A stretch of DNA of 64,000 bases from Anaerolineae bacterium (GTDB lineage Bacteria; Chloroflexota; Anaerolineae; Aggregatilineales; Aggregatilineaceae): assembly GCA_018432315.1 (NCBI GenBank), contig JAHDLB010000018.1:62001-126000 (forward strand). The letters are read 5' to 3'. This document shows, piece by piece, positions 1-10,026 of the stretch. Under the pieces are notes generated by a model, which was not told the origin of the DNA, did not search any database, and saw only the letters and a list, made by a program, of their open reading frames with translations. How positions within the stretch are numbered: position 1 is the first letter of the stretch; every line of letters begins with the position of its first letter. The position numbers were made by a program, and so were the translations under genes.

Positions 1-1
1 G

Positions 2-502
2 CAGCAGTTGCGGGGCGTATCGCGTTACGGGCACGTCGCGCAGGCGCCCCCCGCCACCGACGAACTGCTGGCCGATCCGCAGTTCTCGGATCACGTCAAA
101 GATGCGCTGCGCGACTACTGGGGCGGCCCCAGGCTCACGGACAGCGAGCTGTTGAAGCTCAATATCGTGTGGCGCGAAATGGAGGGGGCCAACGACAACA
201 ACCCGGTCCGGGCGCTACGCACCGTGCTGACCCAGGCCATCGAGAATCTGAAGCCCGAAGGCCAGCGCAGCCTGACCACGACAGAGTGGATTCTGTACAA
301 CATTCTCGAAATGCGTTTTCTCCAGGGTCGCAAGGTGCGCGATGTAGCGTTAAGATTGGCGATGAGCGAATCCGACCTGTACCGGAAGCAGCGTATTGCA
401 ATCGAAGAAGTAGCTCGCCAGATCGCCGAAATGGAACGGAACAGCACGTCGCCATCGCCGGCGTCATCCAATGGCGACATCGTGCACGCAGTCGAGCATT
501 AG
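2..502 (+). CDS. HTH (sigma-70 region 4-like) protein, C-terminal part
   Basis: The reading frame is open to the left edge, so this is probably the C-terminal part of a longer protein, although a TTG at position 8 could be a start (164 aa from there). The region around residues 95-140 contains an acidic/aromatic stretch (TEWILYNILEMRF) followed by a helix-turn-helix-like segment (VRDVALRLAMSESDLYRKQ) that reads like sigma-70 region 4 or a LuxR-type HTH. This arrangement is familiar from N-terminal or stand-alone regulatory modules in Chloroflexota, so a DNA-binding regulatory role is likely. The last 20 residues are low-complexity Ser/Pro and look unstructured. The target is unknown. The next gene begins 134 bases downstream and need not be co-transcribed. 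Confidence 0.55.
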   Translation, partial: QQLRGVSRYGHVAQAPPATDELLADPQFSDHVKDALRDYWGGPRLTDSELLKLNIVWREMEGANDNNPVRALRTVLTQAIENLKPEGQRSLTTTEWILYNILEMRFLQGRKVRDVALRLAMSESDLYRKQRIAIEEVARQIAEMERNSTSPSPASSNGDIVHAVEH

Positions 503-636
503 GGGGAATGGGAAGGAGGTGGTACAGACAGCATACGCTAACCAGAACGATCTCATGGGAGCACCTGTATCAATTTCTCTGATGAGGCAGAACCGGGTTT
601 ATTACAGGCACAATAGGTTGAGGAAGGCACAAGAAC

Positions 637-1614
637 ATGGGTACAGAGGTTCAACAACACGGCTCCTCCCCGCCTCTCCCGCCCGATGAAGGCTATTGGG
701 AAGCGCTGTTGCAGGAAGGGGAATACGCAGCCGAAAGCGACGGGCCTCAACAGAAGGACGCGCAATGGGACAAGCTGGGCGACAATCACAATTCGGGTTC
801 GCAGCCGGGCATTCCGACCGGGGCCCAGGCGGATTGGGAGCAGGTCCAGCAGGTTTTTGATGCTGATACCACGGTTGAGTTGCGAGTAATTGGGTATAAC
901 CGAGGGGGGTTATTGGTCGAGTGGAACAGCCTGAGAGGATTCATCCCGGCCAGCCAGCTTACCGAATCCCCGGCACCCAACGACAACCATTATCGACGCG
1001 AATCCCTGGCCTCATTCGTCGGCAAACTTCTGAAGCTTCGGGTCATCGAACTCGATCCCGTCCAGAATCGCCTGATCCTGTCCGAGCGCGCCGCCCAGGT
1101 CCAGCCGGGCACACGGGCCAACGTGTTGAACTCGATTGACGAGGGCGACACCTGTGAAGGGCAGGTCACCAATCTGTGCGACTTCGGCGTTTTCGTGGAC
1201 CTGGGGGGGCTTGAGGGGCTCATCCACATCAGCGAGCTGAGTTGGGGGCGCGTGGGCCATCCCAGTGATATCCTCGCGCGCGGCGATACGATCAGGGTCT
1301 ACGTCATGAGCGTCGACCAGGACGAAGGCCGAATCGCGCTCAGCTTGAAACGGCTCCACCCTGACCCGTGGCAAACCGTCGAACAGCGCTACGAAGTCGG
1401 GCAGATCGTGGAGGGGACGATCACCAACGTCGTGGACTTCGGCGCGTTCGCCTGCATCGAAGAAGGGCTTGAGGGGCTGATCCACGTGTCCGAGCTGGCC
1501 GAGGGTCACTTTCTGCATCCTCGCAACGTCGTCAGCGAGGGCGATGTCGTCCGGGCCCGCATTCTGAACATCGACGGGCAGGCCCGGCGGCTGGGTCTCA
1601 GTTTGCGGCGCTAG
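637..1614 (+). CDS. S1 domain RNA-binding protein (ribosomal protein S1-like)
   Basis: A 325-aa protein with three S1 OB-fold repeats. The first (about residues 75-145) is divergent. The second (about 165-235) and third (about 250-320) are canonical, with the G-x-V/I-x-x-x-x-x-F-G-A/V-F signature (NLCDFGVFVDL and NVVDFGAFACI), G-L-I-H-I/V-S-E-L and an S-L-K/R-R ending. It is shorter than the 4-6 repeat ribosomal S1 of proteobacteria and resembles the S1-like proteins of Gram-positive and Chloroflexota genomes, which bind single-stranded mRNA at the ribosome. The first ~70 residues are hydrophilic and probably disordered. ATG 637 is preceded by a gaggaagg Shine-Dalgarno. A strong terminator follows the stop, so the gene looks monocistronic. 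Confidence 0.85.
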   Translation: MGTEVQQHGSSPPLPPDEGYWEALLQEGEYAAESDGPQQKDAQWDKLGDNHNSGSQPGIPTGAQADWEQVQQVFDADTTVELRVIGYNRGGLLVEWNSLRGFIPASQLTESPAPNDNHYRRESLASFVGKLLKLRVIELDPVQNRLILSERAAQVQPGTRANVLNSIDEGDTCEGQVTNLCDFGVFVDLGGLEGLIHISELSWGRVGHPSDILARGDTIRVYVMSVDQDEGRIALSLKRLHPDPWQTVEQRYEVGQIVEGTITNVVDFGAFACIEEGLEGLIHVSELAEGHFLHPRNVVSEGDVVRARILNIDGQARRLGLSLRR

Positions 1615-1642
1615 CAGAGACAACCGGGCATGGGGGGCTGTG

Positions 1643-1680
1643 CGGCAAATCCTGGACGCTCAGGGTTTGCCGTCTTCTTT
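1643..1680 (+). terminator. Rho-independent terminator after the S1 gene
   Basis: CGGCAAA at 1643-1649 pairs with TTTGCCG at 1666-1672, extended inward by CCTG/CAGG, and is followed by TCTTCTTT. It closes the S1-protein transcript. Confidence 0.8.
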
Positions 1681-1741
1681 ACACCCAAAGCCGGCACAAT
1701 CTCTCATGGTTCTCTCACGCTCAGGCGAATCGCGGCGTTGA

Positions 1742-1747
1742 TATAAT
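1742..1747 (+). promoter_or_regulatory. Candidate -10 box for the ABC transporter operon
   Basis: A perfect TATAAT lies 43 bases before the ATG at 1790, just after the S1-gene terminator. No good -35 hexamer is seen at 16-18 bases upstream, so an activator or an alternative sigma factor may be needed, or the match may be chance. Confidence 0.4.
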
Positions 1748-1789
1748 CTCAGAGGTATCAGCGATACGACGAGACAAGACACAACGCCC

Positions 1790-2521
<732 letters not shown>

Positions 2522-2523
2522 CC

Positions 2524-5085
2524 ATGAATCCCGTGCTGATCCGCCTCACGCAGCGCTACATCAGCCGGCGGCGGCTCCAAAGCCTGCTGTTCGTGCTCGG
2601 CATTACTCTCGGCGTGGCCGTCGGCGTGGCGATCGATCTCGCCAATAGCTCGGCCAGCCGCGCGTTCGGTTTGAGCGTCAGCAGCGTGACCGGGCGGGCC
2701 ACGCACCAGATCGTGGGCACGTCGAGCGGCCTGCCCACCGACCTGTACCGGCGCATCCGTACGGAACTCGGCCTCCAGACCAGCGCCCCAGTGATCGACA
2801 GCGCCGCCCAGGCCGTCGATCTTGATGGCCGTTCGCTCCGGATTCTCGGCATCGATCCCTTTGCAGAGGCGCCGTTCCGCGATTACCTCTCGCCCCGGAA
2901 CGTCAGCGCCGAAACCCTCGCCGGGCTGTATGCCTTCATCGTCGAGCCCAACACAGCGCTGATCAGCACGGCCCTGGCCGAGCGCTACGACCTGCAACCC
3001 GGCGCTACGATCGCCCTGCGCACCAGGACGCTTCCCGAAGTCACGGTGCAGATCGCCGGTCTGTTGGCGCCCGACGACGCCCTCAGCCGCCAGGCGCTGG
3101 ACAACCTGCTCCTGGTGGACATCGCTACCGCCCAGGAAATCACCGGGACCCCGGGCTTTCTGTCCCGAATCGACCTCATCTTGCCGGAGGAATTCGACCT
3201 GTCGCGGATCGAGGCGATCCTGCCGCCGGGCGCGGCGCTTACCACGCCAGCCGACCAGCGCGACGCCCTCGACCAGATGACCGGTGCTTTCCGGCTGAAT
3301 CTGCAGGCGCTATCGCTGTTGGCGCTGCTGGTGGGTGAGTTCCTGATCTACAACACCGTCACGTTCAGCGTCGTGCAGCGCCGCCCCGTGATCGGCATCC
3401 TGCGCTCGCTGGGCACGACGCGCCGCCAGGTCTTTTTCCTGATCCTGAGCGAGACGATCATCCTCGGCGTGGTCGGGACCCTGCTGGGACTGCTCGCGGG
3501 CATCCTCCTCGGCCAGGGAACGGTGCGCCTGGTTTCCCAGACCATCAACGACCTCTACTTCCGCGTGAACGTCGAGAACGTCGCGATTCCCGGCATCTCG
3601 CTCGTCAAGGGAGCCGCAATCGGCATAGGCGCCAGCCTGCTCGCCGCGTTGATCCCGTCCTACGAAGCGACGCACACGCCCCCCGCGGGCACCATGCAGC
3701 GCTCCGGATTCGAACGGCAAACGCTCAGGCTCATCCCCTATGTCACCCTGGCCGCGCTGCTGTTCGTTGCGGGTGGGTTGGCGCTGCTGCAAATCAGCAG
3801 CATCACCCTGAGTTTTGCCGCCTTGTTCCTCGTATTGATCGGGTGCGCGCTGCTCACCCCGCTTGCCATGCTCACGACCATGCACCTGCTAATGCCCCTC
3901 ACCAACGGAATTTTCGGCGTGCTGGGGCGAATGGCGCCGCGCGCTGTTGTGCGCTCGATCAGCCGGACGGGAGTCGCGGTCGCCGCTTTGACGCTCGCCG
4001 TCAGCGTGATCGTCGGCGTCAGCGTCATGATCGGCAGTTTTCGCCAGACCGTCACCGATTGGCTGGATACGACGCTCGGCGCGGATATCTACATCTCGCC
4101 GTTCAACGACGATTCCGGTGATATCGCGGTTGACATCGACCCGGCCATCGCCAGCGATCTGCAAGCCATCCCCGGCGTCGAATGGGTTTCGACAGTGCGC
4201 TCGGTGACGGTGACCGCGCCCGACTATCCCGACCTGCCGCCGGTCAACCTCGTTGCGCCGGATACCGACGTGACGCACAGCGGACGCCGGTTCAAGTGGA
4301 ACGCCGCGCCGGGCGGCGACTACTGGGGGGCGCTGCTCGCCGGGGACGTTATCGTGAGCGAGCCGTTCGCGTACCGGCGGAACATCTCGCGCGAGAATAA
4401 CACGATCGTGCTGCTCACCGACCGGGGCGAGCAGTCGTTCATCGTCGCCGGAGTGTATTACGACTACACCACGGACCAGGGCAACGTCCTGATGCACGCC
4501 AGCATCTATCGCCGCTATTTCGACGACCCGTTCGTGTCGGCGATCGCGCTCGACGTCGCGCCAGGAGTCGATCCTCAGGCAATCTTGCAGACGCTCGAAA
4601 CTGACGCGCTGATCGGCACCGGGCTCCAGGCCCAGAGCAACCGGGCGCTCCGCGACAACGTCCTGACGATTTTCGATCGCACCTTCTCGATCACCGTGGC
4701 GCTGCGCCTGCTGGCAACGATCGTCGCCTTCATCGGCATCCTGAGCGCGCTCATGTCCCTCCAGCTCGAACACACGCGCCAGTACGGCATCATGCGCGCT
4801 AACGGCATGACACCGCGCCAGCTCCGCACCTTCACGCTCATCCAAACCGGCCTGATGGGGACAACCGCGGGGCTGCTCGCCTTGCCGGTGGGGTTGGTCC
4901 TCGCGCTGATCTTGATCGACGTGATCAACGTGCGCTCGTTCGGCTGGACAATGGACCTGACGCTGGCCCCCCAACCCTTTATCCAGGCGTTTGCGGTTGC
5001 GCTCGCGGCGGCGCTGGCCGCCGGGCTCTATCCGGCCTGGCGTTCGAGCCGTCACAGCGCCATTCAAGCTTTGAGGAGTGAATAA
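2524..5085 (+). CDS. ABC transporter permease, FtsX/MacB-like (two FtsX domains)
   Basis: An 853-aa inner-membrane permease. The frame is open upstream over the ATPase gene, but the ATG at 2524, two bases after the ATPase stop, gives a natural start ([17 protein letters not shown]) with a positive-inside first helix. One helix at about residues 18-38 is followed by a ~220-residue extracytoplasmic region, then three helices (FtsX domain 1). A second extracytoplasmic domain follows, then three C-terminal helices (FtsX domain 2), including [20 protein letters not shown], the conserved coupling motif. Duplicated FtsX permeases of this size pair with LolD-like ATPases in export or mechanotransmission. 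ATPase and permease form an operon. Confidence 0.88.
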   Translation: MNPVLIRLTQRYISRRRLQSLLFVLGITLGVAVGVAIDLANSSASRAFGLSVSSVTGRATHQIVGTSSGLPTDLYRRIRTELGLQTSAPVIDSAAQAVDLDGRSLRILGIDPFAEAPFRDYLSPRNVSAETLAGLYAFIVEPNTALISTALAERYDLQPGATIALRTRTLPEVTVQIAGLLAPDDALSRQALDNLLLVDIATAQEITGTPGFLSRIDLILPEEFDLSRIEAILPPGAALTTPADQRDALDQMTGAFRLNLQALSLLALLVGEFLIYNTVTFSVVQRRPVIGILRSLGTTRRQVFFLILSETIILGVVGTLLGLLAGILLGQGTVRLVSQTINDLYFRVNVENVAIPGISLVKGAAIGIGASLLAALIPSYEATHTPPAGTMQRSGFERQTLRLIPYVTLAALLFVAGGLALLQISSITLSFAALFLVLIGCALLTPLAMLTTMHLLMPLTNGIFGVLGRMAPRAVVRSISRTGVAVAALTLAVSVIVGVSVMIGSFRQTVTDWLDTTLGADIYISPFNDDSGDIAVDIDPAIASDLQAIPGVEWVSTVRSVTVTAPDYPDLPPVNLVAPDTDVTHSGRRFKWNAAPGGDYWGALLAGDVIVSEPFAYRRNISRENNTIVLLTDRGEQSFIVAGVYYDYTTDQGNVLMHASIYRRYFDDPFVSAIALDVAPGVDPQAILQTLETDALIGTGLQAQSNRALRDNVLTIFDRTFSITVALRLLATIVAFIGILSALMSLQLEHTRQYGIMRANGMTPRQLRTFTLIQTGLMGTTAGLLALPVGLVLALILIDVINVRSFGWTMDLTLAPQPFIQAFAVALAAALAAGLYPAWRSSRHSAIQALRSE

Positions 5086-5090
5086 ACCTT

Positions 5091-6029
5091 ATGCGCTTCC
5101 ATCATTCAGACCTTTTCAGTACGTACAGCATCGTGGCCCGCGATCCGGACACGGGCCAGTTCGGCGTCGCGGTGCAGACGCACCAGATGTGCGTGGGCAG
5201 CGTGGTCCCCTGGCTGCTGCCCGGCAAAGGGGCCTTTGCCACCCAGTCGCTGGCGAACATCCGCTTTGGACCCATGACGCTGGCGATGTTGCAGGAAGGC
5301 ATCCCGGCCCCGCACATCATCCGGGCGCTGGTCGCGTCCGACCCGGATGCCCACCGCCGCCAGATCGCCGTCGTCGATGCGAACGGCGAAGCCGCCGCCT
5401 GGACCGGGGACGGGTGCATCGCCCAGGCATCCCACCATGTCGGGCAGGGATACAGCGTGCAGGCCAACATGATGACGCATGACACCGTGGTTGCTGCGAT
5501 GGCGCGTGCATTCGAAAGCGCCACCGGCGACCTGGCACAGCGGATGCTGGCCGCCCTCGAGGCTGCCCAGGCCGAAGGTGGCGACATCCGGGGCATGCAA
5601 TCCGCCGCGCTAAAAGTCGTGCCGGGCGACGCCAGTAAACCAATCTGGGCCTCGGACTACGATCTGCGCGTTGACGAGCACGAAACGCCCGTCGCCGAAC
5701 TCGTCCGCCTCGTGCGCCTCGGCCATGCCCAGCAGATCGACAGCGACGGATACCGGCTGTTCGAAGATCACAGGCTGGACGAAGCTCTGGCGAAATGGGC
5801 CGAAGCGCGGCGCGTCGCTCCGGAGCTTGAGGAGCTTCCGTTCTGGCAGGCGATGGCCCTTGCCGAGACTCCGGAACACACCGACGCCGCTGTCGCCATT
5901 CTGAAGCCGGCCCTTGCCCACGACCCGCGCCGCGAGCACTGGATCGACCTGATCCGGCGGCTGGAAGCCTGCGGTCTGCTGGAGCGCGCCGGCGCCGCTG
6001 GCGAGTTGATCGCCGCCCTGGAGGCATGA
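5091..6029 (+). CDS. DUF1028 family protein (Ntn-hydrolase fold, predicted)
   Basis: A 312-aa protein. Residues 1 to about 210 match the DUF1028 family (TYSIVARDPDTGQFGVAVQTH, then KGAFATQS, ANMM and GGDIRGMQSAALKVV), which is predicted to adopt an Ntn-hydrolase fold. The substrate is unknown; some members are annotated as peptidoglycan-associated or as ornithine-linked amidohydrolase-like. The C-terminal ~100 residues are helical and TPR-like (LFEDHRLDEALAKWAEARRVAPEL), a fusion seen in this family. It begins five bases after the permease stop and its own stop overlaps the next ATG, so it sits in one operon with the ABC exporter and the CrtC-like protein. No signal peptide is visible. Confidence 0.8.
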   Translation: MRFHHSDLFSTYSIVARDPDTGQFGVAVQTHQMCVGSVVPWLLPGKGAFATQSLANIRFGPMTLAMLQEGIPAPHIIRALVASDPDAHRRQIAVVDANGEAAAWTGDGCIAQASHHVGQGYSVQANMMTHDTVVAAMARAFESATGDLAQRMLAALEAAQAEGGDIRGMQSAALKVVPGDASKPIWASDYDLRVDEHETPVAELVRLVRLGHAQQIDSDGYRLFEDHRLDEALAKWAEARRVAPELEELPFWQAMALAETPEHTDAAVAILKPALAHDPRREHWIDLIRRLEACGLLERAGAAGELIAALEA

Positions 6030-7195
6030 TGATCCGGCTCGTGGTCGTCGCCCTGCTCGTGGCTGTGGCGGTGCTCGGCGGCTATGCCGTGTTGAACTCC
6101 GGCCCGGAATCCGGCACGCCCGCCGCCCGCGCGGACCTGCTGCTGCCCATCGCTGCTGGCGATCTCTCAGGATTCCGGCGGGCAGTTGAGCCGTATGACT
6201 GGCGTTTCCCCGACGACCACGGGCCGCATCCCGAGTTCCAGACCGAATGGTGGTACTACACCGGCAATCTCGCCACCAGCACGGGCCGCCACTTTGGATA
6301 CCAGTTCACTGTATTTCGCCGCGCGGCCACGACCGAGCCACTCGCCTCGGACTCCGAATGGCGCACCAACCAGCTTTACATGGCGCACTTCACCATCACG
6401 GACGTCGAAGATGGCCGCTTCTACCAGGCGCAGCGCTTCAGCCGCGGCGCGGCAGGGCTGGCCGGCGCCACCGTCGATCCGCGCTATCGCGTCTGGCTCG
6501 AGGACTGGGAAGTAACCGCGCTCGACGATCAAGCCCGGCGCACCGCAATCACGGCTGCGTCGTCAGAAGCGCAGATCCGGCTGGAGCTGGAACAACTCAA
6601 GCCGCCTGCCTTGCAGGGCGATCGCGGCCTGAGCCCTAAGAGCGACGCCGCAGGTAATGCGAGCTACTACTATTCTCTATCCCGGCTTGCCACCCAGGGC
6701 ACCCTCACCATCCACGGAGAGACGTTCACCGTCTCCGGCGCCAGTTGGATGGATCACGAGTTCAGCACCAGCGCGCTATCAGCCGGCGCCCAGGGCTGGG
6801 ACTGGTTCGGTCTTCAGCTCGATGATCAACGCGAGCTAATGGTCGGCCAGATCCGGCTGGCGGACAGCGGGATCGAGCCCGCTTTCGGTGGCCTGCTGAT
6901 CGAGCCAGATGGCAGCACGCGCCCACTCGCCTCATCAGATTTCTCGATCGAGCCCACTGGCACGTGGACCAGCCCGCACACCGGGGCGACGTACCCCGCG
7001 GGCTGGACGATCACGGTCGACACCGGCGCGGAGTCCCAACTGATGCTCGTCGTCACCCCGCTGGTGCCCGATCAGGAGTTGATCGAAGGCGCGATCGTCT
7101 ACTGGGAAGGCGCCGTTCGCATCACGGGAGACGCCACCGGGTATGGCTACGCCGAACTGACAGGCTACGAAAGCGCAATGCGCCAACGATTTTGA
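6026..7195 (+). CDS. CrtC/AttH-like lipocalin-family secreted protein
   Basis: A 389-aa protein with an N-terminal hydrophobic segment (residues 2-22, signal anchor or signal peptide). The family-defining region begins at about residue 55 (PHPEFQTEWWYYTGNL, GYQFTVFRR). This is the hydroxyneurosporene hydratase (CrtC)/AttH superfamily, a double lipocalin-like fold. A conserved acid near SWMDHEFSTS and the Trp/Tyr-rich WDWFGLQLDD are present. Most non-phototroph members are predicted secreted hydrolases of unknown substrate; a carotenoid role is possible but nothing nearby makes carotenoids. The ATG overlaps the DUF1028 stop by four bases (ATGA), so translation is probably coupled. An adjacent in-frame ATG at 6029 is equally usable. 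Confidence 0.78.
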   Translation: MMIRLVVVALLVAVAVLGGYAVLNSGPESGTPAARADLLLPIAAGDLSGFRRAVEPYDWRFPDDHGPHPEFQTEWWYYTGNLATSTGRHFGYQFTVFRRAATTEPLASDSEWRTNQLYMAHFTITDVEDGRFYQAQRFSRGAAGLAGATVDPRYRVWLEDWEVTALDDQARRTAITAASSEAQIRLELEQLKPPALQGDRGLSPKSDAAGNASYYYSLSRLATQGTLTIHGETFTVSGASWMDHEFSTSALSAGAQGWDWFGLQLDDQRELMVGQIRLADSGIEPAFGGLLIEPDGSTRPLASSDFSIEPTGTWTSPHTGATYPAGWTITVDTGAESQLMLVVTPLVPDQELIEGAIVYWEGAVRITGDATGYGYAELTGYESAMRQRF

Positions 7196-7259
7196 CGCCG
7201 TCGACGGTTCGCGGAGGCTCATATCATGCAGCGCAGCGAACGCCGCGCCTTGTGCCAGC

Positions 7260-7700
7260 TCAGTTCGCCAGGCGCCGTCTGGCCTCGGCCTGGACGACCG
7301 ACACCATCCCCATCAGCCCCTGTCCCTTACCCATCGAGATGTCGTTCCCGAAGATCTTCAGCACGATGTCCGGCGCCACCTGGGCCACCTGCTCGACCGG
7401 GGCACCGGACAGCGTCTCATCGAGGATCACAGCCATCGCCATCGCCGAGAGCCCCTGCGGATTCTCGACGGCAAAGTAAAACTTGAGCGAATCGCCCGGC
7501 TGGTCTTCCGCCCACACATAAGCCTCCGACTCGCAGTACTGCACCCGGTGATCCTCGGGATACGGCGGAACGGCAATCCGCGAGGGCACCGGCTCGAAGC
7601 GATCGGCCAGCTCGATGAGAAGCTCGGCTCGTTCGCTGCGTGACGTCACGAAACTGAAGTCGGCCAACAACTCTTTCAGCCGCTCAGGTATTTCTGGCAT
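7260..7700 (-). CDS. SufE family Fe-S assembly protein
   Basis: A 146-aa protein. ATG 7700 is chosen over an upstream in-frame start because it has a GGGGAAA ribosome site and gives the usual SufE start (MPEIPERLKELLADFSFVTS). The sulfur-accepting Cys lies in RVQYCESEAYVW, matching the family pattern V-x-G-C-x-S-x-V-W but with Tyr where Gly is usual. SufE takes persulfide sulfur from a SufS-type cysteine desulfurase and passes it to the SufB scaffold. No suf cluster is next to it. It lies 22 bases downstream of a rhodanese, so the pair may act in sulfur relay. Length matches the ~140-residue family norm. Confidence 0.85.
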   Translation of the reverse strand: MPEIPERLKELLADFSFVTSRSERAELLIELADRFEPVPSRIAVPPYPEDHRVQYCESEAYVWAEDQPGDSLKFYFAVENPQGLSAMAMAVILDETLSGAPVEQVAQVAPDIVLKIFGNDISMGKGQGLMGMVSVVQAEARRRLAN

Positions 7701-7722
7701 TGTATTTTCCCCTAACCAACGG

Positions 7723-8586
7723 CTACCGCTCGATGGGCACATTCACCAGGTTGCCCCATTCGGTCCAGCTTCCATCATAGTTACGAACCTTCTCATATCC
7801 CAAGAGGTACCGCAGCACGAACCAGGTGTGGCTGCTCCGTTCGCCGATGCGGCAGTAAACGATCACGTCGTCGTCCGGCGAAAGCTCGTGCTCGTCTTCG
7901 TAGATTAGCCGCAGTTCCTCCGCCGGCTTGAAGGTGCCATCCTGCGGATTTACCGCCCTGCTCCACGGCACGTTACGCGCACCCGGAATATGCCCACCGC
8001 GCAAGGCGCCCTCGTTGGGATAATCTTCCATGTGCAGCCGCTCGCCGCTGAACTCCGCCGGGCTGCGCACATCGATGAGCGGGCGCCTGGCCTCCACGTG
8101 CTGCATCACATGGTCGCGAAAGGCGCGCACTACAGAATCATCCCGCTCCGGCGCGGTATAGCGCGTCCGGGGATAGGCTGGCATCTCCCGCGTCATGGGA
8201 CGCCCCTCCTGCACCCATTTCAACCGTCCGCCATCCATAATGCGGGCGTTGGTGTGCCCAAATAAGTGGAAAACCCACAACGCATAGGCCGCCCACCAGT
8301 TGTTCTTGTCACCGTAGAACACGCACAGCGTCTCCGGCGTGATGCCAATCCGCGAGGCGAGCGCCTCGAAGCCTTCCCGGTTCAGATAGTCGCGGCGCAG
8401 AGGATCGTTCAGGTCCGCCGTCCAATCCACCTCAACCGCCCCGGGAACGTGCCCGGAGGCATACAACAGCAAGTCTTCATCAGATTCGATGATCCGCACA
8501 TTCGGATCGTTCAAATGCTCGGCTACCCACTCCGTGGACACGAGCATCTCAGCATGCGCATAGCCACGTTCACTAATGTCGGTCAT
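7723..8586 (-). CDS. Sulfurtransferase (two-domain rhodanese)
   Basis: A 287-aa protein with two rhodanese domains. The inactive N-terminal domain spans about residues 15-130, with [20 protein letters not shown]. The catalytic C-terminal domain has active-site loop CRIGERS (the C-R-x-G-x-R-S/T form of thiosulfate sulfurtransferases; mercaptopyruvate enzymes carry C-G-S/T-G-V-T). It would move a sulfane sulfur from thiosulfate to an acceptor such as cyanide or a protein thiol. It precedes sufE in the same direction with a 22-base gap, so the two are probably one operon. ATG 8586 is preceded by GAGGAG in the leader. An AT-rich stretch with TATAAT on this strand (8636-8641) could be its -10 box. 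Confidence 0.88.
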   Translation of the reverse strand: MTDISERGYAHAEMLVSTEWVAEHLNDPNVRIIESDEDLLLYASGHVPGAVEVDWTADLNDPLRRDYLNREGFEALASRIGITPETLCVFYGDKNNWWAAYALWVFHLFGHTNARIMDGGRLKWVQEGRPMTREMPAYPRTRYTAPERDDSVVRAFRDHVMQHVEARRPLIDVRSPAEFSGERLHMEDYPNEGALRGGHIPGARNVPWSRAVNPQDGTFKPAEELRLIYEDEHELSPDDDVIVYCRIGERSSHTWFVLRYLLGYEKVRNYDGSWTEWGNLVNVPIER

Positions 8587-8736
8587 GACGCTTCACTCCT
8601 CAGCAAAAATCGGTTCAGTGTCGCGGGATGTTAATATTATAGATCATCATCTACAAAATGCCCGCCGCACACAATCACCAACAGGTTGCCCCTGCTGGTA
8701 GTGGTGAACAATGGACTGATAGCGGCTGCTCAACTG

Positions 8737-8829
8737 CCCCCCATCCCCTGGCCCCTTCCCCCACGCCAGGCGGAGGGAAGGGGAAAACTTCCTTCCCCAC
8801 CTTGTGGGGGAAGGATTGAGGATGGGGGG
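8737..8829. repeat. Nested inverted-repeat intergenic element
   Basis: CCCCCCATCC (8737-8746) is the exact inverted complement of GGATGGGGGG (8820-8829). Inside, CCTTCCCCAC and GTGGGGGAAGG form a second arm pair around a three-base loop. It fills the only gene-free stretch longer than 300 bases in the window (8587-8946). Such pyrimidine-rich palindromes resemble dispersed, non-coding REP/MITE-like repeats; only one copy is seen here. Confidence 0.65.
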
Positions 8830-8881
8830 ACAAAACAGGCATCAGTCAAAACCTCGCCACTATCCCCCTGCTCACCCCGCC

Positions 8882-8910
8882 TTGCACACTCGGCATCCTG
8901 GCGGTATAGT
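8882..8910 (+). promoter_or_regulatory. Sigma-70-type promoter for the SRPBCC gene
   Basis: TTGCAC (8882-8887), a 17-base spacer and TATAGT (8905-8910). The predicted start near 8917 leaves a ~30-base leader before GTG 8947. Confidence 0.7.
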
Positions 8911-8946
8911 TCGATTCGTGAAATTCGGCGCTTGCAGGAGTCCACC

Positions 8947-9591
8947 GTGAACAAACAAAAACAAGCTTCAACGCCCGTTTCGGCTCTGCCCCTGCTGGTT
9001 GGGGGGGCGGCCTATTACCTGTTCCTGCGGCCTCAGATGAAAAAATGGGGGACCCGCCTGGGCGAGTCTCAGCGGCGGCTGCCCGGCGACGAGATCATCC
9101 CCAAGCCCAACCTCCAGATGACCCATGCCATCAACGTCGACGCCCCGCCCGAGGCCGTCTGGCCCTGGCTCAATCAGATGGGGCGCGAACGCACCGGGTA
9201 TTACGGGCTCGACACCCTTCTCAACCAGGGGATTCCAAGCGTGAATTTCCTCCGTAAGGATATCCCCGGCCCTGTCAGCGTCGATATGGCCCTCGATGGT
9301 GGGTATCACGTGATGGCTCTCGAAGAGAACCGGGAATTTCTGTTTGGCGCGTTTAACCTTCAGCCAGCTCCCGGCATCACTCTCGACGTCACGAGTCTCT
9401 ACCTGTTGGAGCGCCGCCGCGACGGCAGCACGCGGCTGCTGGTCCGGCATCGCGTCTTCACCTACGGGATGTTGGGCCCTGCGTTCAATCTGCTCTACGA
9501 AGCGCTGTACTTCGTTTTCATCTGGCAGCAGCTCAAACACCTGAAGCAGTACGCCGAGAGTATGGCTCACCTCAAGCCGCAACCGGCATGA
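8947..9591 (+). CDS. SRPBCC family protein
   Basis: A 214-aa protein. The frame is open further upstream through the repeat element, but GTG 8947 has GCAGGAG just before it and lies ~30 bases from a good promoter, so it is taken as the start. A short hydrophobic segment (residues ~12-28) precedes a START/Bet v1-like region with HAINVDAPPEAVWPWLNQMGRERTGYYG, the typical opening of SRPBCC ligand-binding proteins, and a C-terminal helix that could contact the membrane (YEALYFVFIWQQLKHLKQY). The family binds hydrophobic ligands; no substrate can be assigned. It looks monocistronic. Confidence 0.75.
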   Translation: MNKQKQASTPVSALPLLVGGAAYYLFLRPQMKKWGTRLGESQRRLPGDEIIPKPNLQMTHAINVDAPPEAVWPWLNQMGRERTGYYGLDTLLNQGIPSVNFLRKDIPGPVSVDMALDGGYHVMALEENREFLFGAFNLQPAPGITLDVTSLYLLERRRDGSTRLLVRHRVFTYGMLGPAFNLLYEALYFVFIWQQLKHLKQYAESMAHLKPQPA

Positions 9592-9665
9592 TCCGCGCAA
9601 CTTCTGGCCTATCCACACGTAATACATGGTGAGAACCGACTGCGAAAAAACGGAGAACAGAACCC

Positions 9666-9977
9666 GTGACTACACAAAAACGCCTCTACCGTTCGACTCA
9701 GGATCGCATGTTTGCTGGTGTATGCGGCGGTATTGCCGAGTATCTTGAGGTCGACCCGACCCTGGTGCGTCTGGTGTTCGTTGCGCTCAGCCTGATGGGC
9801 GGCCCCGGTTTGATCATCTACATCGTCATGATGTTGATCGTGCCTGAGGCCCCGCGCCAGACCTGGAAGGACAAAGCCAAGAACGTCCCGCCCGAGGACA
9901 GCATCGTACACTCGAGCATTCCCGTCCCGCCGGACGACTTTTCCACCGATTCAGACGTCCCCGACGACCAACCCTAG
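9666..9977 (+). CDS. PspC domain-containing protein
   Basis: A 103-aa protein with a clear PspC domain at residues 5-60 (KRLYRSTQDRMFAGVCGGIAEYL, then a hydrophobic helix LVFVALSLMGGPGLIIYIVMMLIV). The domain is found in envelope-stress proteins of the phage-shock system and as a stand-alone small membrane protein in many bacteria. Here the C-terminal ~40 residues are acidic and Pro-rich. The start is GTG 9666. No other phage-shock gene is nearby. An intrinsic terminator follows 15 bases after the stop. Confidence 0.85.
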   Translation: MTTQKRLYRSTQDRMFAGVCGGIAEYLEVDPTLVRLVFVALSLMGGPGLIIYIVMMLIVPEAPRQTWKDKAKNVPPEDSIVHSSIPVPPDDFSTDSDVPDDQP

Positions 9978-9991
9978 CGCAAGCAATCGCC

Positions 9992-10026
9992 ACGGGAGCA
10001 TCTCGACAGGTGCTCCCGTTTTCTTT
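9992..10026. terminator. Intrinsic terminator between pspC-like and MFS genes
   Basis: ACGGGAGCA (9992-10000) pairs with TGCTCCCGT (10011-10019), followed by TTTTCTTT. It terminates the plus-strand PspC gene; the converging MFS gene ends at 10025, inside it. Confidence 0.85.

Noticed and set aside
503-636. AAGGAGGTGG at 512-521 as a start signal for a small gene
   Set aside because: No start codon follows at a proper distance and the frames nearby are short and unconvincing.
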